A DNA stretch of 14,866 bases from Kiloniellales bacterium (GTDB taxonomy: Bacteria; Pseudomonadota; Alphaproteobacteria; Kiloniellales; JAKSDN01). The number at the start of each line of letters is the position of its first letter. The first letter of the stretch is position 1. A program made the position numbers and the translations under genes. The notes beneath the pieces were generated by a model. It had not been told where the DNA came from. It worked only from the letters and a program-made list of their open reading frames with translations, and made no database searches. The stretch spans positions 1-14,866 of the forward strand of contig JAKSDN010001335.1 in the NCBI GenBank assembly GCA_022360075.1, in the 5' to 3' direction. This document shows, one piece after another, positions 8,116 to 14,866 of the stretch.

Positions 8116-8298
8116 ATGAAGGTGGCTGCAGTAGGCTACTTCGCGGTCGCAATGATGACTTTGTTCTGGCAGGTCTATGAGCACGACTTCTTTTCTAGCT
8201 GCGAGTTCAACGTCGGCGCCTGTAACGTCGAGATCCAACGTTACAGCGTCAACGCGGCCGCATGGCCGAAGTATTTGATTCTGTGGCAAGAGCTGTGA
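8116..8298 (+). CDS. Small membrane protein, 60 residues
   Basis: A short gene with GGAG 7 bases before an ATG at 8116. No family recognised. The N-terminus is one hydrophobic helix (VAAVGYFAVAMMTLFWQVY, about 3-21); the remaining 39 residues are polar, with cysteines at 29 and 36 that could pair if this part is periplasmic, and a closing PKYLILW segment. The hydrophobic stretch could also be an uncleaved signal anchor. It stands alone between the AT-rich island and the hairpin at 8422. Reality is supported by the ribosome binding site and the coherent hydropathy; conservation is not visible from one sequence. Confidence 0.55.
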   Translation: MKVAAVGYFAVAMMTLFWQVYEHDFFSSCEFNVGACNVEIQRYSVNAAAWPKYLILWQEL

Positions 8299-8421
8299 GG
8301 CGGCGGGTTCAGGTCGCAAGCCATAAGCTGTGATCTGGCTCCACTGGTTCGGCTCGTTTTAGTGGTGTCAATGGCGGTCGGCGAGCCGGATGTCGCGGCA
8401 CTGACTTCTTGCTAACGGAGA

Positions 8422-8448
8422 CCAAGGGCCCCCTAGTGGGGCCCTTGG
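8422..8448. terminator. Strong hairpin between the 60-residue gene and metA
   Basis: CCAAGGGCCCC (8422-8432) and GGGGCCCTTGG (8438-8448) form a perfect 11-bp stem with a 5-base loop, partly extended by GAG and CTC outside. It lies between convergent genes, 22 bases past the metA stop, so it probably ends the metA transcript and perhaps the opposite one. No long T run follows on either strand. Confidence 0.65.
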
Positions 8449-8470
8449 TGTCTCTGCGGCTTGAGGCTTC

Positions 8471-9775
8471 TCAGGCAAAGGCGCGCTGGAGCGCCGCGAT
8501 CATGGTGAGCACGCCGTTCTCGGCGCTTGACGGGCCGGGTTCCTGGGGTTCCGCGCCGAAGAGCCCGCCCTTTCCGTCGGAGTTCCGGTAAGCCACGCGG
8601 GTCACGCCGCGCAGCCTCCCCAATGCCCTGGCGACGCGCTCGGCCCTGCCCTCTTCCAGGCATTCCATACGAAAAACGATCGTCCGCCCGGGGCCCTTGT
8701 GGCGGTAGACCTGGGCCTTGAGCGGCGACAGGCCCAGGTCGGCCAGCCGGCGCAGGGCCTCGGGCAAGCGGTTCGGATCGTCGTCGCCGAGGATCAAGAA
8801 CTCGCTGGCGCATTCGCCGACGAGCGTAAGCGCCGGCCGCTCGGGAAACAGCCAGCCGAGCGCCGGATCCTCGCCGCGGCGCGTGGCCGCGCTCCGCGCC
8901 ACGCCATCGAGCCAGTTGCGGAAGAGCAGCGAACCGGCACCGCGCCAGCCGTTGACCGGCCGACGGTCGGGATCGTCGCCGGGGAAGTAGTGCCGCGGCA
9001 GCGCGGTTCCGAGACCGGCGACCTGGTCGCGCCGATATTCCTCGCCCAGCGTCTCGCTGTCGTATTCCAAGTGATTGAACATGTAGACCGCGCCCCGGGC
9101 GCGTTCTTCGAGCAGGCAAAGCCCGGCTTCGCTCGACTCGGCCAGCACCTCAAGGCCGGCCTGCTCGGGTAGATCCGCGGCCCGCACTTCCGTGTAGCGG
9201 GAGACAGGCACGGGGATCTCGTCGCCCAGACCGCGCAGCAATCGAGTCCCGCCGCGGGCCAGGCTGTGCCGATAGACGCCGAACATCTTGGCGGGCAAGC
9301 CGTGCTTCGGGACGCCGTGAAAGCGGTGGAGCGCGGCCTGAGCGGCCCAGCATATATAGAAGGACTGTGGCACCGCCGCGCGGGCCCAATCGAGGATCTC
9401 GACCAGGCTGTCCCAGTAGGTGACGGCGGCGAAGTCGAGCCGCTCGACCGGGGCGCCGGTGACGATCAAGCCGTCCAGACCCCGCGCCCGAACCGCGGAC
9501 CAAGGCTGATAGAAGCTGGCCATGTGAGCGGCCGGCGTGCTCTTCGGCCGGTAGCCGTCGGGCGCGAAGAGCACCAGCTCGACGGTTTGCGGCGTCATCG
9601 CCAGCAGCCTCGCGATCTGGGTCTCGGTCTTGGCCTTCGTGGGCATGAGATTGAGCAGCCCGATCCGCAAGGGCCGCAGCGCCCGTGCGTCGCTCGCTTC
9701 GCGGCCCATGACCTCGAGGCCCTCGGCCCGCAGGCAGCGGCAGGCGGGCAGTCCCTCGGGCAGGATGATCGGCAT
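8471..9775 (-). CDS. metA: Homoserine O-acyltransferase (MetA family) with C-terminal ACT-like domain
   Basis: A 434-residue enzyme acylating homoserine in the first committed step of methionine synthesis. Start 9775 (MPIILPEGLP) matches the family start. The catalytic residues fall at the same numbers as in Escherichia coli MetA: Cys142 (ICWAAQAAL), His235 and Glu237 (FNHLEYD). Residue 111 is Glu (TGAPVE); structural work on this family links Glu111 to acetyl-CoA and Gly111 to succinyl-CoA, so an O-acetyltransferase is predicted, consistent with adjacent metY. The canonical enzyme ends near 300 (LFRNWLDGVA, 284-293); residues about 313-434 are extra. Of these 325-397 show a beta-alpha-beta-beta-alpha-beta order like an ACT domain (LILGDDDPNRLPEALRRL, LKAQVYRH, TIVFRMEC, RVAYR). 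A weak GAGAG precedes the start. It is probably cotranscribed with metY. Confidence 0.93.
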   Translation of the reverse strand: MPIILPEGLPACRCLRAEGLEVMGREASDARALRPLRIGLLNLMPTKAKTETQIARLLAMTPQTVELVLFAPDGYRPKSTPAAHMASFYQPWSAVRARGLDGLIVTGAPVERLDFAAVTYWDSLVEILDWARAAVPQSFYICWAAQAALHRFHGVPKHGLPAKMFGVYRHSLARGGTRLLRGLGDEIPVPVSRYTEVRAADLPEQAGLEVLAESSEAGLCLLEERARGAVYMFNHLEYDSETLGEEYRRDQVAGLGTALPRHYFPGDDPDRRPVNGWRGAGSLLFRNWLDGVARSAATRRGEDPALGWLFPERPALTLVGECASEFLILGDDDPNRLPEALRRLADLGLSPLKAQVYRHKGPGRTIVFRMECLEEGRAERVARALGRLRGVTRVAYRNSDGKGGLFGAEPQEPGPSSAENGVLTMIAALQRAFA

Positions 9776-9830
9776 GGCGCGTCTCTCAAGCTGAGAAAAG
9801 CTGAAGGTCCAAACGCGGCGTCCGGCGGCA

Positions 9831-9856
9831 GCGGGGCGATCGCTCGATCGCCCCGC
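9831..9856. terminator. Hairpin between metY and metA
   Basis: GCGGGGCGATCG (9831-9842) and CGATCGCCCCGC (9845-9856) are perfect 12-bp inverted arms around two bases. It lies in the 93-base gap after the metY stop. Without a T run it may act as a partial terminator, or as an RNA-stability element that changes the metY to metA ratio. Confidence 0.5.
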
Positions 9857-9868
9857 CGTGCGCATCCC

Positions 9869-11182
<1,314 letters not shown>

Positions 11183-11258
11183 CTTTGCTTCCTCTGTCAG
11201 GCCCCGGTCGCGCCGGAGCGGGTCTTCGCCATGGAAAGGGGTGATACGGCGGCTCGGC

Positions 11259-12098
11259 TCACGCGGCGTCGCGGCGCTCAACGCCGTGCTTCGCGAGGTG
11301 CGCGGCGATCGCGGTGTTGACGGCCTCGCGATGGGTGACCGGCAGCATGTGACCGGCCTTCGCGACGCTCAGGACCTCGACCCTCGGCAAGGTCTCGCCC
11401 AGCATGCCCACGATGGCGCGGGCCGGTTTCGGCGAGCGGTCGCCGTGCAGCAGCAGGGTGGGGAGTGCGGTCTGGCGGTAATCGTCGAGGATCTTCGGTT
11501 CGGTGAGCGTGGCCCAAAAATCCAGCGCGACCTTGGGCGTCGCGCGGATCAGGACGTTCTGCTGGGCCTCGCTCAGCGCCGACCAGGCGCCCTCGCCGTT
11601 CCAGTAATCGACGAAGGCGGCCATGGCGTCATGGCAGTCGCCGTTAGTGACCGCGGCCCAGATACGGTCGGCGACCTTGCGGATCTCGTAGTAGGCGCGG
11701 GCGCCGGCCGGTGCGCTGTTCCAGAGCAGATGGAAGGCCACCGGCTCGATCAAGGTCAGGCTGCGGAACGCCGCGGGCTGGTCCGAGACGGCGCGCAGGG
11801 CCACGGCCCCGCCGTAGGAATGACCGATGAGATGCGCCGCGCCGTCGGCAAGACGACAGAGCGAGTCGACGATCGCCGCCTCATCGGCGAGCCGGAGGCG
11901 GCCCCGTCCCGGCCAGGGCTCGGAAGTGCCGTAGCCGAAGAGGTCCGGCGCCAGGACCCGGTAACGCGGCTTCAGACTGTCGATCAGCGTGCGCCACTGC
12001 AGGCTCGAGCAAGCCGAGCTGTGCAGCAGGATCACGGGCTCGCCCTGGCCCGCGTCGATGTAAGAGATCTTCGCGCCCTTGACCTCGATCGTCGGCAT
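11259..12098 (-). CDS. Alpha/beta hydrolase
   Basis: A 279-residue cytoplasmic hydrolase of the general alpha/beta fold, with a complete predicted triad: nucleophile Ser94 in GHSYGG (92-97), acid Asp220 (LLLHGD) and His250 (KAGHMLP). The oxyanion strand LLHSSACSS is at 24-32. The start at 12098 has GGGAGA 7 bases upstream. No signal peptide is seen. The motif set does not decide the substrate (ester, lactone or C-C bond). It is not the alpha/beta-hydrolase-type acetyltransferase MetX: it is short for that family, and homoserine acylation is covered by MetA. Being first in line before metY and metA it may be cotranscribed, but a role in methionine synthesis is only inferred from position. Confidence 0.85.
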   Translation of the reverse strand: MPTIEVKGAKISYIDAGQGEPVILLHSSACSSLQWRTLIDSLKPRYRVLAPDLFGYGTSEPWPGRGRLRLADEAAIVDSLCRLADGAAHLIGHSYGGAVALRAVSDQPAAFRSLTLIEPVAFHLLWNSAPAGARAYYEIRKVADRIWAAVTNGDCHDAMAAFVDYWNGEGAWSALSEAQQNVLIRATPKVALDFWATLTEPKILDDYRQTALPTLLLHGDRSPKPARAIVGMLGETLPRVEVLSVAKAGHMLPVTHREAVNTAIAAHLAKHGVERRDAA

Positions 12099-12424
12099 GC
12101 GCCGGTCTCCCTGGACTGCCCCTTGCCTCGAGCCGCGCCGGATCGGCATTGCCGCCGGCCCTGTGCGGGCTCATCGTCGTGGCAGAGGAGTTAGGCAGCC
12201 GCCGTTTCCGCTTCGTGTCGCGGACTCGCCGATCGGGTTTCGTTTGTTTCACGAAGGGAATAGGGGAGGCTTTCTTGGTTTGTCCGCTGCGCGGACGCCC
12301 CCCTCCTTAATCCTCCCCCTCAAGGGGGGAGGAGATGATTCGAGCCATGCCATATTCCCCTCCCCCCTCGAGGGGGAGGGCCGGGGTGGGGGGCGTCCGC
12401 GCAGCGGACAGAAGAAAAGGACTT
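12099..12424. other. Intergenic region containing a GC-rich palindromic element
   Basis: About 325 bases between the YkgJ stop and the hydrolase start. Bases 12099-12280 should hold the promoter of the hydrolase-metY-metA group, but I see no confident -35/-10 pair there. Bases 12281-12410 are the repeat element described separately. Confidence 0.6.
12281..12410. repeat. 130-bp palindromic intergenic element
   Basis: The outer arms, 12281-12303 and 12388-12410, are perfect 23-bp inverted repeats; each has an internal hairpin (GTCCGC...GCGGAC) followed by a run of six C or G. Inside are two further near-palindromes, CCTCCCCCTCAAGGGGGGAGG near 12312 and one centred on CTCGAG near 12370. The layout looks like a non-coding mobile repeat (REP or MITE type). 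It encodes nothing. Similar C-rich, GGGG-closing intergenic repeats are common in alphaproteobacteria by general knowledge; this copy was not compared with a database. Confidence 0.7.
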
Positions 12425-12805
12425 TCAGAAGTTGTTCGTGATCGCGATGTAGTCCGGGTCGTCCTGGGACTCGCGCTCGTGGATCAGGAACTCCCAGTAA
12501 CCGCAGCGCTTGCGGCCGGGATAGTCGCGGCAGATCTTCGGGCGGGCCTTATAGACCGTGCACTGCCGCGTCTCGGTATCCAGGAATCGGCAGACCGAGC
12601 CGTAGTGCTCGTCCATCTGATGGCGCAGCACGCGTTTGCGCTCGCCGGGCACGGACTTGGTGAAGCGCTTGCGGCCCTGTTCTTCGCTCACGCCGAAGTG
12701 CTTGGCGAGGCGTCGGATGTCGGCCTTGGTGACATGGATGTGCGCGTAGGAGCAGCAGTAGGCTGGACACTTCACGCAGTCGAAGAGCTCGGTCGATTTA
12801 GCCAT
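12425..12805 (-). CDS. YkgJ-family cysteine-cluster protein
   Basis: A 126-residue cytoplasmic protein with eight conserved-looking cysteines: FDCVKCPAYCC (Cys10, 13, 17, 18), VCRFL (72), QCTVY (82), ICRDYP (92) and RCGYW (101). This spacing, especially C-x-F-L and C-R-x-Y-P, is the signature of the YkgJ/UPF0153 group, thought to bind zinc or an iron-sulfur cluster; the biochemical role is unknown. The start at 12805 is well supported by AGGAGA 4 bases upstream; the open frame extends further but into hpt's leader. It is divergent from hpt, with 109 bases between the two start codons. Confidence 0.88.
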   Translation of the reverse strand: MAKSTELFDCVKCPAYCCSYAHIHVTKADIRRLAKHFGVSEEQGRKRFTKSVPGERKRVLRHQMDEHYGSVCRFLDTETRQCTVYKARPKICRDYPGRKRCGYWEFLIHERESQDDPDYIAITNNF

Positions 12806-12914
12806 TGCTTCTCCTATCCGATTCCGCCGGCTGACCACAAGCAAAGCTTCGGCCTTGCGCCCGCGAGGCCGCTCGGGCACATCTGCGATGGGCAAACGAC
12901 AAGCCGAGCGCGCG

Positions 12915-13448
12915 ATGGCGGATCAGAAGGCCGAGGTGACACCGCTCTTCGACGAGGCGCAGATTGCCGCGCGCGTCGCCGAACTCGCGCACGAGATCAC
13001 CGCGCGGATCGAAGGCGACTTCGTGGTCGTCGGGCTGCTCAAGGGCAGCTTCGTCTTTCTCGCCGACCTGGTGCGCGCCCTGAGCGCCGCCGGCGCCGCC
13101 CCGCGGGTCGAGTTCATGCGCCTGAGCAGCTATGGCCTGGCCAAGGAGAGCTCCGGCGAGGTGCATCTGCTCGGCGACATCCCCACAGACATCGGCGGAC
13201 GGCGCGTGCTGCTGGTCGACGACATCGTCGACACCGGCCGCTCGATCGCCTATGCCCGCGCCCTGATGGAGCAGCGCGAGGTGGCCGAGCTCTGGACCTG
13301 CGCGCTGGTCGACAAGCCGAGCCGGCGCGAGGTCGAGGTCGCGGCCGACTTCGTCGGCTTTACGATCGAGGACCTCTTCATCGCCGGCTACGGCATCGAC
13401 TACGCCGAGAAGTACCGCGCCCTGCCCTACATCGGCGTGGTGGTGTGA
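12915..13448 (+). CDS. hpt: Hypoxanthine phosphoribosyltransferase
   Basis: A 177-residue purine salvage enzyme joining hypoxanthine (and usually guanine) with PRPP to give the nucleotide. The PRPP-binding loop VLLVDDIVDTGRS lies at 98-110, preceded by GLLKGSFVFLADL (40-52) and VEFMRLSSYG (65-74), and followed by the base-binding segment VDKPSRR and DFVGFTIEDLFIAGYGIDYAEKYR. Length equals bacterial Hpt (about 178). The ATG at 12915 gives the family length; an in-frame ATG at 12888 is possible, and neither has a strong ribosome binding site (a weak GCCGAG precedes the chosen one). The gene stands alone on the plus strand. Confidence 0.94.
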   Translation: MADQKAEVTPLFDEAQIAARVAELAHEITARIEGDFVVVGLLKGSFVFLADLVRALSAAGAAPRVEFMRLSSYGLAKESSGEVHLLGDIPTDIGGRRVLLVDDIVDTGRSIAYARALMEQREVAELWTCALVDKPSRREVEVAADFVGFTIEDLFIAGYGIDYAEKYRALPYIGVVV

Positions 13449-13452
13449 AACC

Positions 13453-13486
13453 GGCGCGAAGCGCATAGCTGATCTGCATTCGCGCC
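13453..13486 (+). terminator. Probable hpt terminator
   Basis: GGCGCGAA (13453-13460) and TTCGCGCC (13479-13486) form an 8-bp stem, with possible extra pairing GCA/TGC inside, just past the hpt stop, followed by TTTC. The loop is long and the T tract short. Confidence 0.4.
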
Positions 13487-13586
13487 TTTCGCGCACGCGC
13501 CGCTCGCAACGACCCGGCGCCCGGTCCATCTCTATTCCCAAGCCGATGGTGTCAAATCGATCCGGCCCGGAACGGAGGGTTGGAGC

Positions 13587-13778
13587 ATGCGGGTCTTCGT
13601 CGCGGGCGCCTCCGGCGCCATCGGCCGCTTCCTCGTGCCGCGCTTGGGGGCCGATGGCCACGTGGTGACCGCGCAGCGCGGCGCCGACAGCGGCAAGGCG
13701 AGAGAGACCTTGGGCTGGCGACCCGCCTACCGCACCTGGCGCGACGGCTTCCCGGCCATGCTCGACGTTGCGTCGTGA
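13587..13778 (+). pseudogene. Internally deleted NAD-dependent epimerase/dehydratase remnant
   Basis: A 63-residue frame joining the two ends of an extended short-chain dehydrogenase. Residues 1-28 are the nucleotide-binding start, MRVFVAGASGAIGRFLVPRL, with the GxxGxxG signature intact (GASGAIG, 7-13). Residues about 32-60 (ADSGKARETLGWRPAYRTWRDGF) match the C-terminal end of the same family, where SxKAxxxLGWxPxYxxWRxGF is typical. The normal protein is about 300 residues, so roughly 230-240 codons of catalytic core are missing, with the reading frame kept. A good ribosome binding site remains (GGAGGG, 7 bases before the ATG). The product cannot be an active enzyme. Confidence 0.75.
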
Positions 13779-13800
13779 CCGGCCGATGCCGGACGGCCCC

Positions 13801-13833
13801 ACCGCCGCGGCAAGTTCCCCTGCGGTCGGCGGT
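13801..13833. terminator. Weak hairpin between convergent genes
   Basis: ACCGCCG (13801-13807) and CGGCGGT (13827-13833) are inverted 7-mers between the epimerase remnant and the DUF3574 gene, the last base falling in the DUF3574 stop codon. A shared terminator is possible; GC richness makes chance pairing likely too. Confidence 0.3.
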
Positions 13834-14261
13834 CAGAAGGCCGCGCAGGCCGTGCCGACGACGCGCAGGACGGAATCCTGGTCGAAGTCCCGCTTGTAGG
13901 CCTCGACGATCGCGTCGATGCGCCTTGTACCCTCTGGGCCGGGCGCTGCGAGAATCACCACCAGCTTCGAGCGCTCCCGGATGAACCTCCCCGCCGCGTC
14001 GCGCCATTGCCCGGCGGCGTCCATCACGGTCAGGCCATCGGGAAAGCGCGGCGTGATCTTCTCGGCCAGGAAGGCGCGCCAGGCCGCATCCCCGACCACT
14101 TCCGTGTCGCCCTTGTTGCGCCCGAAGAACAGCCGGTATTCGGCGAAGAGCGAGGTGCCGTCCGGGCAGGGTGCCGTGTCGGCCGTCGCCCCTTGCGGCG
14201 CGAGCAGGGCGGCCAAGGTCAGGGCGATGACGGCACTGGCGAAGTAAGTTCTAATTCGCAT
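13833..14261 (-). CDS. DUF3574-domain exported protein
   Basis: A 142-residue protein with a Sec signal peptide: basic MRIRTY, hydrophobic core ASAVIALTLAALLA and a likely cut near GATADTA (about residue 28). The rest matches DUF3574: LFAEYRLFFGRNKG (38-51), ITPRFPDGLTVMDAAGQW (69-86) and KLVVILAAP (99-107). The function of the family is unknown; it is expected in the periplasm or at the membrane. Two cysteines (32 and 139) could form a disulfide linking the two ends. The start at 14261 is preferred because it begins the signal peptide; in-frame ATGs upstream (14285, 14294) lengthen it, and further upstream the frame runs into repeats. Only a weak AGG precedes the start. Confidence 0.85.
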   Translation of the reverse strand: MRIRTYFASAVIALTLAALLAPQGATADTAPCPDGTSLFAEYRLFFGRNKGDTEVVGDAAWRAFLAEKITPRFPDGLTVMDAAGQWRDAAGRFIRERSKLVVILAAPGPEGTRRIDAIVEAYKRDFDQDSVLRVVGTACAAF

Positions 14262-14407
14262 GGCTGCGCCTAAAGCTCCGAGCATTGCGGCCATCCATGG
14301 CCTGGGACGGGGCGTAGAGCAGTTTCGGCGCCGGCCTAGGTGGGTGCGGCGCCTCGATCTGACGCGTCGAGTGCTCGCAGACTGCACCATTGGACCGCGC
14401 TGCACGA

Positions 14408-14747
14408 CCATTGTGCGTCCTTCGCGACGTATCCTTTGGATACTCCTCAGAGCTTGTGAAAAAATTGACGTGTGGCTGGAATGCAATCGTGCGTCCTTCG
14501 AGACGCCCGCCAAGGCGGGCTCCTCAGGATGAGGACATTTCTTAATACCATCAAAGGCTTACCTCATCCTGAGGAGCGCCCTCCAGGGCGCGTCTCGAAG
14601 GACGCAGGATGATCATGCAGCACCGTCCGAAAGCTCGAGCCACAATATTCACAAGCTCTCAGGATGAGGATCAGTCTTCATGGCATAAAGAAATGTTCTC
14701 ATCCTGAGGAGCCCGCGTTAGCGGGCGTCTCGAAGGACGCACAATGG
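14408..14747. repeat. Cluster of GTCCTTCGAGACG palindromic repeats
   Basis: Five repeat units of the form GCGTCCTTCGAGACG - variable stem - CTCCTCAGGATGAGG. L (14413-14450, +) is degenerate with stem TATCCTTTGGATA; A (14489-14534, +) has CCCGCCAAGGCGGG; B (14562-14607) is inverted with GCGCCCTCCAGGGCGC; C (14658-14669) is only the CTCAGGATGAGG half; D (14698-14743) is inverted with CCCGCGTTAGCGGG. The stems differ in sequence but keep pairing, so the RNA or DNA hairpin is conserved. The cluster ends are 17-bp inverted copies (14408-14424 and 14731-14747). The type is an intergenic repeat of a kind common in alphaproteobacteria, from general knowledge. Confidence 0.8.
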
Positions 14748-14827
14748 CAAACAGGGTAGGGAAATCCAGCGCAGGCCTATAGGTGTGGCGTACGAGACCC
14801 ACGTCCAGAGCCCCAAGGCCGCGCCCG

Positions 14828-14866
14828 TCACCCGCCCCCGAAAATCTCCCGAGCCCGATCGGTGAG
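14828..14866 (-). CDS. Possible 3' end of a minus-strand gene
   Basis: Reading the minus strand in from the right edge, one frame gives the 12 residues LTDRAREIFGGG and then TGA at 14828-14830. This looks like a plausible protein end, and the edge would cut the rest. Twelve codons are too few to name a product or be sure. Confidence 0.2.
   Translation of the reverse strand, partial: LTDRAREIFGGG

Larger units (their letters stand above)
14262..14866. other. Non-coding region with a cluster of palindromic repeats
   Basis: No gene is supported across these 600 bases except a possible gene end at the right edge. Bases 14262-14407 should hold the DUF3574 promoter, which I could not identify. 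Bases 14408-14747 are the repeat cluster; 14748-14827 shows nothing I recognise. Confidence 0.6.

Noticed and set aside
11183..11258. SAM-type riboswitch upstream of metY
   Set aside because: Alphaproteobacterial met genes often have SAM-II or SAM/SAH riboswitches, so I looked; the conserved core bases of either are not apparent in this 76-base gap or in the metY-metA gap.
12798..13802. 334-codon minus-strand open frame opposite hpt
   Set aside because: Antisense shadow of hpt, with His/Asp/Arg-rich low-complexity translation and no domain.
14262..14513. N-terminal extension of the DUF3574 protein to 14513
   Set aside because: The added 84 residues run through the repeat cluster and would bury the signal peptide inside the protein.
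14408..14747. CRISPR array
   Set aside because: The units are inverted relative to each other, differ in their stems, and spacers are irregular in length and related to one another, unlike CRISPR direct repeats.

Overview
The window is high-GC DNA with dense, mostly minus-strand genes. CysN-CysC fusion, a bactofilin paired with an M23 peptidase, CcrM-type GANTC clustering and the intergenic repeat families together suggest an alphaproteobacterium, perhaps in the Rhodospirillales/Kiloniellales area. The lineage is inference from gene content; no rRNA or tRNA gene was recognised.

Layout. 1-573: 3' part of a PLP-dependent threonine/serine dehydratase (+), converging on bactofilin. 570-3279: minus-strand cell-shape pair, a membrane-anchored coiled-coil M23 endopeptidase followed by an overlapping bactofilin. 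3280-3676: non-coding region with GANTC sites and a weak promoter candidate. 3677-6401: cysD-cysNC (minus), sulfate activation to APS and PAPS. 6402-7201: about 800 bp without a convincing gene, holding three tandem DnaA-box-like 9-mers beside an AT-rich stretch. 7202-7849: a small hypothetical gene (+) converging on a PilZ protein (-). 7850-8298: an AT-rich island with a strong palindrome, then a 60-residue membrane mini-protein (+). 8422-8448: strong hairpin. 8471-12098: minus-strand group alpha/beta hydrolase - metY - metA. 12281-12410: GC-rich palindromic element with 23-bp inverted ends. 12425-13448: YkgJ-type cysteine-cluster gene (-) divergent from hpt (+). 13587-13778: internally deleted remnant of an epimerase-like gene. 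13833-14261: secreted DUF3574 protein (-). 14408-14747: cluster of inverted palindromic repeats.

How the genes fit together. CysDNC activates sulfate, which after reduction (genes outside this window) gives sulfide. MetA acylates homoserine; Glu at its specificity position predicts acetyl-CoA, and the neighbouring MetY would join O-acetylhomoserine to sulfide to make homocysteine. The window thus carries both ends of a sulfate-to-methionine route, though the two clusters are about 2 kb apart with unrelated genes between.

The most unusual protein feature is a C-terminal extension of MetA of about 120 residues that reads as an ACT-like regulatory domain. The most unusual DNA features are the DnaA-box cluster, the truncated epimerase, and the two repeat clusters. 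I saw no CRISPR array, phage genes, transposase or defence system.
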